Positions 56,226-64,000 of a DNA stretch of 64,000 nt are shown in pieces. This DNA comes from Corynebacterium falsenii (GTDB lineage Bacteria; Actinomycetota; Actinomycetes; Mycobacteriales; Mycobacteriaceae): contig JVKJ01000001.1 of the NCBI GenBank assembly GCA_001054945.1, positions 1-64,000 of the forward strand, in the 5' to 3' direction. A program made the position numbers and the translations under genes. The notes beneath the pieces are model-generated. The model worked only from the letters and a program-made list of their open reading frames with translations, ran no database searches and had not been told where the DNA came from. The stretch's first letter is position 1. Each line of letters starts with the position of its first letter.

Positions 56226-59200
56226 CTATGGGGTCAGGTGGTGGATGTAGCCGAAGCGGTGCTCGGTGGTGGAAATAGCCTGCTCGAGCAGCAGAGGCAG
56301 CAGCTCGCGGCGGCCATCTGGCAGCACATCCTGGTCGAGGATTACGGAGCCGGACTGAGCGGCGGCCTCGTAGAACTCCTCTGGGACGTCACCCAGGGCA
56401 CGGATGCGTGCGGACTGCGCGGTGGACAGCTCAGCAGCGAACTCCAGGTCGTTGCTGATGCGGATGCGCTCGCCCAGCTCGCCCCATGCCTGAGCAACCT
56501 CGCGGGTCGCGCTGACGTCCAGCTCGGTACCCGTGATGGCGGATGCCAGGTACAGGCGCAGCAGATCGCGCGGGTTGGCACCTTGGTTGACGCGCACGCG
56601 CAGCGGATCCAGCAGTGGCTTGTAGCGGAACACGTTGGACTCCACCACGAGGGCGGTCTTGTCGTGCTCGATGCCGAACTCGGTGGCCCAGACGTGAGCG
56701 TCGGACTCAGCCGCGCGGCGCAGCCACACGTGGTCTTCCTTGGACAGCACTGGGGAGCCCAGGCCACGGATCTCTCGCAGCAGCTGGGTGATCTCCGTGG
56801 GCAGGGTGCCGGAGGCGAGCTCGCTGAGGTCGCCCTCGGTCCACACGCCCTGCTGAGCCACGTAGTTCGGGCCGCCGGCCTTGGCGCCGCCGCCGATGGC
56901 GGAGTTCTTCCAGCCACCGAAGGACTGACGGCGGACGATAGCACCGGTGATGCCACGCTCAACGTAGGCGTTACCCACCTCGACGCGCTCGCGCCAGAAG
57001 GCGGTCTCGTCGCGGTCGATGGTGTGGATGCCGCCGGTCAGGCCAAAGCCCGTGGAATTCTGCCACTCGATAGCCTGCTCCAGGGTTTCGGCGTGCATGA
57101 TACCGGCCGTCGGGCCGAAGCACTCGTGAGTGTGGAACCAGGAGCCGGGCTTCACGCCGTCGCGCAGACCGGGGCTCCACAGGGTGCCTTCCTCGTTGAG
57201 CTTCTCTGGCTTGACCAGCCACTTCTCGCCCTTTTCCAGCTGGGTCAGGCCGCGCAGCAGCTTGTCGCCGGGGGCTTCGATGACACCGTTCATCCAGGTG
57301 GAGATGTCCGAACCCGGGCCCACCTTGATGGACTTCACGGCGTCCACCAGCTGGCCAATGAAGCGCTCGGACTCGCCGATGGATCCCACGGTGATGATCA
57401 GGGAGGCGGCGGAGCACTTCTGGCCTGCGTGCCCGTACGCAGAACGGTAGATGTCAGCCACGGCCAGGTCCGGATCGGCAGCCGGGGTGACAATGATGGC
57501 GTTCTTGCCGGACGTCTCGGCGTTGATCACCATGCGTGGCTTCCAGGAGCGGAAGAGCTTGGCGGTTTCGGATGCGCCGGTCAGGATGACGGACTCCACA
57601 TCTGGGTGGGAGATCAGGCGCTTGCCGGCCTCGCCCTCGTCGGCGTTGACAAGCTGCACCAGATCCTCGCCGATGCCAGCTTCGCGCAGCACGTCGATGA
57701 AGACCTCAGCGATGCGTAGCACCTGCGGTGCAGGCTTGAGGATGGCGCAACCACCGGCAGCCAGCGTGGCGAACACGCCGCCCAGCGGGATGGCGATGGG
57801 GAAGTTCCACGGCGGGGTGACCACGACGACCTTGTAGGGGTCGAACTTGGAACCGCGCACGCGATCGAGCTCGCGGGCGGACTCAGCGTAGTAGCGCGCG
57901 AAGTCGATGGCCTCCGAGACCTCAGGATCGGTCTCGGCCACGGTCTTGCCAGCCTCGAAGACAGCAGCAGAGATCAGGCGGCCGCGGTTATTGGCCAAAG
58001 CGTCGGCAGCCTTGTCGAGCAGCGCAGCGCGCTCGCGACCGGACTTCTTGCTCCACTCGTCGGCGGCCTTCTTGCAGTTGGCCACGTGCTCGTCGATCTG
58101 GGAAGGATCGGTGATTTCCGGGGTGGTAGCCGGGCCCGGGTCGGCCTCTGGCTTCACCAGGTTCAGTGCCCACTCGCGGTTAGCAGGCAGGGATGGGTCG
58201 GTATCCGGCTCGTTGACGAAGTTGCCGGGAACGCCGCCGGAGCGGGTGCCCATCTTTTCCTTTTCTTCGACAATGCGGTTCTGATCGCGGCGGCGGCCTG
58301 CGAAGGTCTCCCAGCGATCGCGCACGGAGTTGCGGAAACGCAGCTCCTGCGCCTGCATCGGGGTCATGCCCAGGCCCTCGTCGTCCTCGGGAGTGAACAG
58401 GGCGTACAGGAAGTTCTGCTTAGCGCCGTTTTCCTCCAGACGGCGGACCAGGTAGCTCACGGCCACGTCGAAGTCCTCGCGCTTCACCACAGGGGTGTAC
58501 AGGATCAGGTCGCCGACGACCTCACGCACGGCGGCGGACTGAGCCGGGGCCATACCCTGCAGCATCTCCACGTCCAGCTGGTCTTCCACGCCACGTGCGA
58601 CGGACAGCTCGTGAGCCAGTGCCAGGTGGTACAGGTTGTGGGAAGCCACACCCACGCGAATTGCATCCGCGTTCTCCGGCTGCATGATCCAGTCGATGAG
58701 ACGGACGTAGTTGGCGTCCACCTCAGCCTTGGTCAGGTAGGGGGCCTGCGGCCAGTCGTGGATCTCGGAATCCACGCGCTCCATCGACAGGTTGGCGCCC
58801 TTCACCAGGCGGACCTTGATCTTGGCGCCACCCTTGGCTCGACGCTCCTTGGCGAAGTTGGTCAGGCGCTCCAGGGCATCGAAGGTATCGGGCAGGTATG
58901 CCTGCAGCACGATGCCGACCTCGAGGTCCAGGAACTCCTCTTCCGCCATGAGCTCGGTGAACAGGCGGAGGGTGAGCTCCAGGTCCTTGTACTCCTCCAT
59001 GTCAAGGTTGATGAAGGGGTGCGGGCTGCGCTTCTTTGCCTCACGGTAGAGGGGGCGCAGGCGGTCCTTCAGGCGCTCCACGGATCCGTCTTGGTCCCAG
59101 TGGTTCAGCTGGGAGACGACGGAGGAGGCTTTCACGGACACGTAGTCCACGCGCGGGTTGCGCAGCAGCTCGATGGTGGAGTTCAGGCGCTTCTGGGCCT

Positions 59201-59696
59201 CCTTCTCACCCAGAACGGCCTCGCCGAGGAGGTTCAGGTTCAGGCGGAAACCAGCCTCGCGGTTCTTGTCCAGCAGGTCGTCCAGCGCCTTGGACTCGGC
59301 ATCCAGCACCAGGTGGCCCACGGTGCTCCGCAGGTACTGGCGGGCGATGGGCATCACAATGTTCGGCAGCAGGGGCGCCATGATGGAACCGGCCGTCACC
59401 AGCACGGTGTCCATGAAGCTCATGAACCCTGGAACTGCTTCCTTCTTCTCCAGCGGGTGCGCGATCTTCGCGAACTCGTGGGCGGCAACCTTGTTGTCCT
59501 CAGGGCGAGCCACACGGTCAACGAATGCGAAAGTGAACTCCACACCATTCGGATCGTGCACCATGTCTGCGAGCTGGTTGGTGGACTTGGAGGTCTCTTC
59601 GACCTCCAGCCACTTCTCTGCGCGCTTGATGGCCTTGTCAACTACGCTTTCCACATCGCCGCTGTTGGGCAAGGGGGTATGGGCTTCGTTGCTCAT
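56226..59696 (-). CDS. putA: Bifunctional proline dehydrogenase / P5C dehydrogenase (PutA)
   Basis: 1156 aa from ATG 59696 (GAGGG 9 nt upstream). The FAD-dependent PRODH barrel covers about residues 120-430 (YVSVKASSVVSQ; IKVRLVKGANLSMERVD) and the P5C dehydrogenase about 540-1000, with the catalytic Cys in AGQKCSAASLI and Glu region ETSGKNAI. It lacks the N-terminal DNA-binding domain of E. coli PutA, so it is purely catalytic. Oxidises proline to glutamate in two steps. A decamer lies 30 bp before the start. Confidence 0.95.
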   Translation of the reverse strand: MSNEAHTPLPNSGDVESVVDKAIKRAEKWLEVEETSKSTNQLADMVHDPNGVEFTFAFVDRVARPEDNKVAAHEFAKIAHPLEKKEAVPGFMSFMDTVLVTAGSIMAPLLPNIVMPIARQYLRSTVGHLVLDAESKALDDLLDKNREAGFRLNLNLLGEAVLGEKEAQKRLNSTIELLRNPRVDYVSVKASSVVSQLNHWDQDGSVERLKDRLRPLYREAKKRSPHPFINLDMEEYKDLELTLRLFTELMAEEEFLDLEVGIVLQAYLPDTFDALERLTNFAKERRAKGGAKIKVRLVKGANLSMERVDSEIHDWPQAPYLTKAEVDANYVRLIDWIMQPENADAIRVGVASHNLYHLALAHELSVARGVEDQLDVEMLQGMAPAQSAAVREVVGDLILYTPVVKREDFDVAVSYLVRRLEENGAKQNFLYALFTPEDDEGLGMTPMQAQELRFRNSVRDRWETFAGRRRDQNRIVEEKEKMGTRSGGVPGNFVNEPDTDPSLPANREWALNLVKPEADPGPATTPEITDPSQIDEHVANCKKAADEWSKKSGRERAALLDKAADALANNRGRLISAAVFEAGKTVAETDPEVSEAIDFARYYAESARELDRVRGSKFDPYKVVVVTPPWNFPIAIPLGGVFATLAAGGCAILKPAPQVLRIAEVFIDVLREAGIGEDLVQLVNADEGEAGKRLISHPDVESVILTGASETAKLFRSWKPRMVINAETSGKNAIIVTPAADPDLAVADIYRSAYGHAGQKCSAASLIITVGSIGESERFIGQLVDAVKSIKVGPGSDISTWMNGVIEAPGDKLLRGLTQLEKGEKWLVKPEKLNEEGTLWSPGLRDGVKPGSWFHTHECFGPTAGIMHAETLEQAIEWQNSTGFGLTGGIHTIDRDETAFWRERVEVGNAYVERGITGAIVRRQSFGGWKNSAIGGGAKAGGPNYVAQQGVWTEGDLSELASGTLPTEITQLLREIRGLGSPVLSKEDHVWLRRAAESDAHVWATEFGIEHDKTALVVESNVFRYKPLLDPLRVRVNQGANPRDLLRLYLASAITGTELDVSATREVAQAWGELGERIRISNDLEFAAELSTAQSARIRALGDVPEEFYEAAAQSGSVILDQDVLPDGRRELLPLLLEQAISTTEHRFGYIHHLTP

Positions 59697-60130
59697 TTCT
59701 AGGGTCCCTCTTTTCTGTGAGTTAGGGACGCCACCCTGTTGGCTCAAGCCCCGGGTGTGCGGAGCTTCCCGGTATGCGGAAGTGCCGTTGGAAACCTGTG
59801 CCCAGGTGGCGTGAAAGAGATTGAAAGAGTTGAAGTGATGAGAGGTTAGCGTCGCTAAAAGACCGGGGGGCGATCCCCAGTTTGGCGCATCGGACAAGCG
59901 GCGAACTCGCACATGGCGAGCTCCCGGCCCGGACTGTGGCGCAAACGCCGCGCGTAATCGATCAAATAGCTATCCCTCTGTGGGTGGAAACGGATTCCAG
60001 GGGACAGTGTAACCCGAACCATAAAGTTTCACAGACTGAGGTGGGCATCATAACGGAACCGCAGCGCACAGGAGGTGGAGATGCAGATAATTCTATGAAT
60101 TTTTACGGAATCGCCCGGTGGTGCGGGCGG
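59697..60130. other. 434-bp region upstream of putA
   Basis: No gene seen; plus-strand frames here are shadows. TACACT on the minus strand at 60006-60011 is a possible -10 with a weak -35, giving a leader of about 300 nt. CGCCCG/CGGGCG (60112-60129) just after the AbgT stop is a weak terminator. The GGACGCCACC decamer lies at 59726-59735. Confidence 0.4.
59726..59735 (+). repeat. Intergenic copy of the GGACGCCACC decamer
   Basis: In the untranslated leader of putA, 30 bp before its ATG, so codon use cannot explain this copy. Confidence 0.8.
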
Positions 60131-61744
60131 CTACTGACCGTGGAATTCCATGGGTGTGCCGGGGCCGAGCGGGAGGCCCAGGAGGTACCACAGCGCGAAG
60201 AAGATGAACCATCCCACGAGCATTGCGATGGAGTAGGGCAGGGAGAGCGACATGAGGGTGCCGATGCCCGCGCGGGAGTAGTAGCGCTGCAGGAACGTCA
60301 GGGCCAGTGCGAAATAGGGGCTCATCGGGGTGATGATGTTCGATGGGGAATCGCCGATGCGGAACAACATCTGCGTGACCTCGGGGGACACGCCGACGTA
60401 CATGAACATCGGGACGACGACGGGGGCCATCAGGGCCCACTGCGCCGAGCCAGATGTAATGAACAGGTTGATGGTGGCCACGAGCAAAACGAACAGGGCG
60501 AAAAGTAGCAGAGGCGGGAGGTCAGCCTTCTGAAGCAGGTTCGCCCCCGTGATGGCCGTCCAGGATCCCAGGTTCGACCATTTGAACCACTGGAGGAACT
60601 GAGCGACGGCGAAGAAGAGGACCATCATGGGCAGCAGAGTCTTGAGGCCCTTGGCCATGAATTCAGGGATATCGGCCCAGCGCTTGATGGTTCCGGCCAC
60701 GAGACCATAAACCACGCCCATCACGAAGAACGCCACGGCAATCGGAACCCCGACGTTCTTGATCAGCGGGCTGTCCATGACCGATCCGCCGGGCCCCTGC
60801 AGTGGGGAACCGGAGACAAAGAGGAGTGCGAAGTATATGGCCGTCATGATGACGGTAGCCAGGCCGGTCCACACCAGGGCCTTAAATTCGCGGCGGTCCA
60901 ATCGGAGTGCCTCTTGCTCGGACTGTTCGGAGTCATTATCGGCGCCTGCAGCCTTGTCGAAGGAGACTTCCTCGTAGTTCACGCGGCTGTGATCGACCAG
61001 GTCGTGGGCCTTCTTCTTGATGAACAGTTCGGTCACGCCCGTCACGATGAGTGAGAGCACGATCGCGGAGGCGGTCACGAAGAAGTAGTTGGCCAGTGGG
61101 GAGACCTCGTAGTTCGGATCCACGATGTGTGCCCCAGTCGTGGAGATGCCAGCCAGCAGCACATCGGTGATGTTCAGCACCAATGAAGAGTTAAAGCCCG
61201 CCGACGATGCGGCGAAAGCCACCATGGCGCCCACGATGGGAGAGCGCCCCACCGCGTGGAAGCTCATAGCACCCAGCGGGATCAAAATGACGTACACGGC
61301 ATCCGATGCGATGGAGCCGGTCACGCCGGCCAGGGCCACCACGAAGGTGAGCATCGCTGGGCTGACCTTAGTTACCAGGCTCCGGATTGCTGCGCTGATC
61401 AGGCCGGAGTGCTCGGCGACGGCAACGCCTAGCATCACGACGATGATCAATCCGAGCGGCGGGAATGAGGTGTAGTTATTCACCGCCTCGGTGACGATTT
61501 TGGAGAGCCCTTCAGAGGTCAGCAGATTAGTGACCTCCACCTTCTTCCCGCTCTGCGGGTCGGTCGCGCTCATTCCCAACGCGCTGCCTGCCCACGAGCT
61601 CAGGAGGACAAGGCCGCCGATGATGACGAAGAGCCAGAACGGGTCCGGTAGGCGGTTACCGATTCTCTCAACGGCTCCGAGGAAGCCACGTGCCGGCGCG
61701 GGTTCCTCTTGGGTCTGTGGACTGTGGCCTACTGGTGTGCTCAT
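60131..61744 (-). CDS. AbgT-family transporter
   Basis: 537 aa from ATG 61744 (AGG 7 nt upstream). About 12-13 membrane segments with the family motifs GLIIVVMLGVAVAEHSGL, SIASDAVYVILIPLGAM, a FVxSGSAQWALMAPVVVPMF and the pair of re-entrant loops typical of this fold (GDSPSNIITPMSPYF). AbgT of E. coli takes up p-aminobenzoyl-glutamate; several members export sulfonamides. The substrate here is open. Not obviously in an operon. Confidence 0.92.
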   Translation of the reverse strand: MSTPVGHSPQTQEEPAPARGFLGAVERIGNRLPDPFWLFVIIGGLVLLSSWAGSALGMSATDPQSGKKVEVTNLLTSEGLSKIVTEAVNNYTSFPPLGLIIVVMLGVAVAEHSGLISAAIRSLVTKVSPAMLTFVVALAGVTGSIASDAVYVILIPLGAMSFHAVGRSPIVGAMVAFAASSAGFNSSLVLNITDVLLAGISTTGAHIVDPNYEVSPLANYFFVTASAIVLSLIVTGVTELFIKKKAHDLVDHSRVNYEEVSFDKAAGADNDSEQSEQEALRLDRREFKALVWTGLATVIMTAIYFALLFVSGSPLQGPGGSVMDSPLIKNVGVPIAVAFFVMGVVYGLVAGTIKRWADIPEFMAKGLKTLLPMMVLFFAVAQFLQWFKWSNLGSWTAITGANLLQKADLPPLLLFALFVLLVATINLFITSGSAQWALMAPVVVPMFMYVGVSPEVTQMLFRIGDSPSNIITPMSPYFALALTFLQRYYSRAGIGTLMSLSLPYSIAMLVGWFIFFALWYLLGLPLGPGTPMEFHGQ

Positions 61745-61895
61745 GTGCTCGCCTAGAGGTCGGAGTCGGTGGTCTCTGTGCATTGAAGATAACGGAGAAT
61801 CCCGCGCGGTGAGGTGGAAGCGAGTAACTCACTTCGCCAATTGCCCCATAATTCACACTAGCCACATTTTTCACAGTGGTTTAAGGTAATGAGCC

Positions 61896-62585
61896 GTGAT
61901 CACCTTCGACCATGTCTCCAAGACCTATCGGACCTCCACCAGGCCAGCACTGAAAAACGTGACGGTCGACATTGAGGATGGCGAATTCGTCTTCGTCATC
62001 GGCCCGTCCGGGTCGGGGAAGTCGACCTTCCTGCAGCTCATGCTCCGGGAGGGGGAGGTGGACGCCGGCGAACTGCATGTCGCCGGTTTTCACGTCAACC
62101 AGTTGAAGGACAAGCAGGTTCCCAAACTGCGGCAGCGCATCGGCTACGTCTTCCAGGACTTCCGCTTGCTTCCCAATAAGACGGTCTTCGAAAACGTCGC
62201 CTTCGCGCTGGAGGTGATAGGTAAGTCCAAGTCTGACATTGGCGTCCTCGTCCCTGAGGCGTTGGAAACGGTCGGCCTGGACGGAAAAGAAAATCGGCTC
62301 CCACACGAACTCTCCGGCGGTGAGCAACAGCGCGTGGCCATTGCCCGGGCCTGCGTGAATCAGCCGGTCCTCCTCCTGGCGGACGAACCCACCGGCAACC
62401 TGGACCCGGACACATCCACGGAGATCATGCTGCTTCTCAACCGCATCAATCAGCGGGGAACAACCGTGGTGATGTCCACGCACGACGACGTGGCCGTGGA
62501 TTCCATGCGCCGGCGCGTGATCGAACTATCCAATGGCAAGCTCATCCGCGATGATGCCCGCGGCGTCTACGGCGTGGGGCGCTAA
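61896..62585 (+). CDS. ftsE: Cell division ATP-binding protein FtsE
   Basis: 229 aa from GTG 61896. Walker [10 protein letters not shown] at 36-44, signature LSGGEQQR at 139-146, Walker B LLLADEPT at 159-166. Powers FtsX to activate peptidoglycan hydrolases such as RipC at the septum. Followed 58 nt later by ftsX and then smpB, the conserved actinobacterial order. Confidence 0.96.
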   Translation: MITFDHVSKTYRTSTRPALKNVTVDIEDGEFVFVIGPSGSGKSTFLQLMLREGEVDAGELHVAGFHVNQLKDKQVPKLRQRIGYVFQDFRLLPNKTVFENVAFALEVIGKSKSDIGVLVPEALETVGLDGKENRLPHELSGGEQQRVAIARACVNQPVLLLADEPTGNLDPDTSTEIMLLLNRINQRGTTVVMSTHDDVAVDSMRRRVIELSNGKLIRDDARGVYGVGR

Positions 62586-62643
62586 CACACCACCTGAGCA
62601 CCCAACCCCCATCACACCACGCATTAGGAAAGGCACCGCGCAG

Positions 62644-63555
62644 ATGCGATTCAGCTTCGTTGGCAGGGAGGCCGTCCGAGGCCTTACCCGAAACTTCACA
62701 ATGACCGTGGCCATGGTCATTACAACAGCCATCTCCTTGGCCCTGCTGGCCTCCGGCTTCCTCATGACCGCCATGACCGAGCGCACGAAGGACATGTACG
62801 TCGACCACGTCGAAGTCATGGTGCAGTTGGACGACAAGACCTCTGCCGCGGACAAGGACTGCTCCTCCAAAGAATGCTCAGAGATCAAGAAGAATCTGGA
62901 GGCCAATGACGGGGTGGAACAGGTGCAGTTCCGCAACGTCCAGCAGTCCTATGAGCACTTCGTGCAGCTGTTCAAGGATTCCGATCCGCGCTTGGTTCAG
63001 GAAACCTCCCCAGACGCGTTCCCCGCAGCGCTGCACGTGAAGCTGAAGGATCCCACAGACACGAAGCCAATCGACGACGTGCGCTCCATGAAGGGGGTCG
63101 GCAACGTGGTCGATCAGGGCGATGATGTGAAGGCTGCAACCGACAAGATGGACGCAGTGCGCAACGCTGCCTTCGTGATCGCTGCAGTTCAGGCGCTCGC
63201 GGCGGTGTTCCTGATCGGCAACATGGTCCAGATTGCCGCGTTCAATCGACGCCACGAAATCAGCATCATGCGCATGGTGGGCGCGACGAACTGGTTCACC
63301 CAGGCGCCCTTCGTCCTGGAGGCCGTGCTCGCCGCCATCGTGGGCGCTGTGGTCGCTGTGGTGGGGATGTTCGCCACGAAGGTCCTGGTGGTCGACCGCG
63401 CACTGAAGTCCCTTTATGACGCCCGCATCATCGCTCGAATCACCAATGCGGACCTCTGGCTTGCATCGCCCGTGTTGGTGGTGCTGGGCGCGGTGGTGGC
63501 GGCACTGACTGCGCAGATCGCCCTGCGCCGCTACGTTAAGCGACAGTCAGATTGA
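62644..63555 (+). CDS. ftsX: Cell division protein FtsX
   Basis: 303 aa from ATG 62644 (AGGAAAGG about 11 nt upstream). Four membrane helices (about 21-43, 170-195, 220-250, 268-292); the extracytoplasmic domain between helices 1 and 2 has two cysteines (CSSKEC) that may bond. Partner of FtsE; transmits ATPase cycles to envelope hydrolases. Confidence 0.96.
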   Translation: MRFSFVGREAVRGLTRNFTMTVAMVITTAISLALLASGFLMTAMTERTKDMYVDHVEVMVQLDDKTSAADKDCSSKECSEIKKNLEANDGVEQVQFRNVQQSYEHFVQLFKDSDPRLVQETSPDAFPAALHVKLKDPTDTKPIDDVRSMKGVGNVVDQGDDVKAATDKMDAVRNAAFVIAAVQALAAVFLIGNMVQIAAFNRRHEISIMRMVGATNWFTQAPFVLEAVLAAIVGAVVAVVGMFATKVLVVDRALKSLYDARIIARITNADLWLASPVLVVLGAVVAALTAQIALRRYVKRQSD

Positions 63556-63570
63556 TAAGCTGAATCCACT

Positions 63571-64000
63571 ATGGCGAAAAAGAGTAGTCCTGTTGATTCT
63601 GGTGCGGCCAAAGGAAAAGCCAAGAACAACAAGAAGAAGGCAGCGCAGGCGGGCACGCCCGGCGGGCAATTTGTCGTGGCTACCAACCGCAAAGCTCGGC
63701 ATGATTACTCCATCATCGAGACCATCGAAGCCGGCGTGGCCCTGGTGGGTACCGAGGTGAAATCCCTGCGCGAGGGCAAGGCCAGCCTCGTGGACGCCTA
63801 TGCCACGATCGATGAAAACGAGGTGTGGCTGCGCGGACTGCACATTCCGGAGTATTCGATGGGGCACTGGACGAACCACAGTCCGCGGCGAACGCGGAAG
63901 CTGCTGCTGCATCGGCGGGAAATTGATTCCCTTCTGGGTAAAGTGCGAGACGGCAATGCGACCTTGATTCCGCTGCAGCTGTACTTCGTCAGCGGCAAGC
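63571..64000 (+). CDS. smpB: SsrA-binding protein SmpB (cut by window end)
   Basis: First 143 codons. Basic N-terminal extension (KKKAAQAGTPGG), then the SmpB core NRKARHDYSIIETIEAGVALVGTEVKSLREGKASL and LLLHRREIDSLLGK. Binds tmRNA and delivers it to stalled ribosomes. The C-terminal tail and the ssrA gene would lie beyond 64000. Confidence 0.95.
   Translation, partial: MAKKSSPVDSGAAKGKAKNNKKKAAQAGTPGGQFVVATNRKARHDYSIIETIEAGVALVGTEVKSLREGKASLVDAYATIDENEVWLRGLHIPEYSMGHWTNHSPRRTRKLLLHRREIDSLLGKVRDGNATLIPLQLYFVSGK

Overview
The window is about 64 kb of a high-GC actinobacterial chromosome, most probably a Corynebacterium. The evidence is the combination of a DUF3239-type membrane protein, an Rpf muralytic protein, GlxR-like sites (TGTGA-N6-TCACA), a DtxR-like box, the XPB helicase with its helicase-associated neighbour, an lhr-nei pair, SepH, and the order hisN / IMPase / prfB / ftsE / ftsX / smpB. 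The species cannot be fixed by reading alone. No rRNA, CRISPR array, insertion sequence or origin was seen; there is one tRNA.

Layout. 0.3-4.6 kb: a two-gene ABC system (LolD/MacB-type ATPase plus a double FtsX-like permease) and a degenerate alpha/beta hydrolase. 4.6-10.9 kb: a 5-oxoproline (pyroglutamate) utilisation locus with an NRAMP-fold permease on the plus strand and, convergent to it, the operon pxpA-pxpBC-biotin carboxylase/BCCP-gntR. The two promoters carry the same 13-bp palindrome and a GlxR-like site. 11-20 kb: a MarR-controlled MFS pump, DUF3239, XPB helicase and partner, a small exported protein, rpf with a long leader, and a cold-shock protein. 20-30.8 kb: a glutaminyl cyclotransferase-like lipoprotein, DUF3027, a purine permease, an rRNA methyltransferase, sepH, serC, gltA and FKBP. 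30.8-36 kb: an XRE/membrane/ABC exporter operon and an aldo-keto reductase/crotonase pair. 36-36.8 kb: a small phage-like gene cluster beside tRNA-Arg(CCU). 36.9-46.4 kb: thyA-folA, a secreted lipase, cysQ, lhr-nei. 46.4-48.6 kb: two exported proteins, the first possibly an aerolysin-like beta-toxin fold, behind a 605-bp regulatory region. 48.8-64 kb: pgi, an aldehyde dehydrogenase, an FMN reductase, hisN, an IMPase, prfB, putA, an AbgT transporter, ftsE-ftsX and the start of smpB.

How parts fit. PxpA and PxpBC should open 5-oxoproline to glutamate. The operon also encodes a biotin carboxylase fused to its biotin carrier but no separate carboxyltransferase, while the PxpB/PxpC domains resemble the carboxyltransferase part of urea carboxylase, so a biotin-dependent variant of the reaction is possible. 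The NRAMP-fold permease lacks the metal-binding motifs of true metal transporters and is a good candidate for uptake of the organic substrate. putA (proline to glutamate) and the cyclotransferase (forms pyroglutamate) are thematically related but not co-regulated by any sequence seen here.

A genome-scale signal also stands out. The non-palindromic decamer GGACGCCACC occurs 14 times by eye (7 in each orientation), in three codon contexts and in two intergenic regions, far above chance. Its role is unknown.
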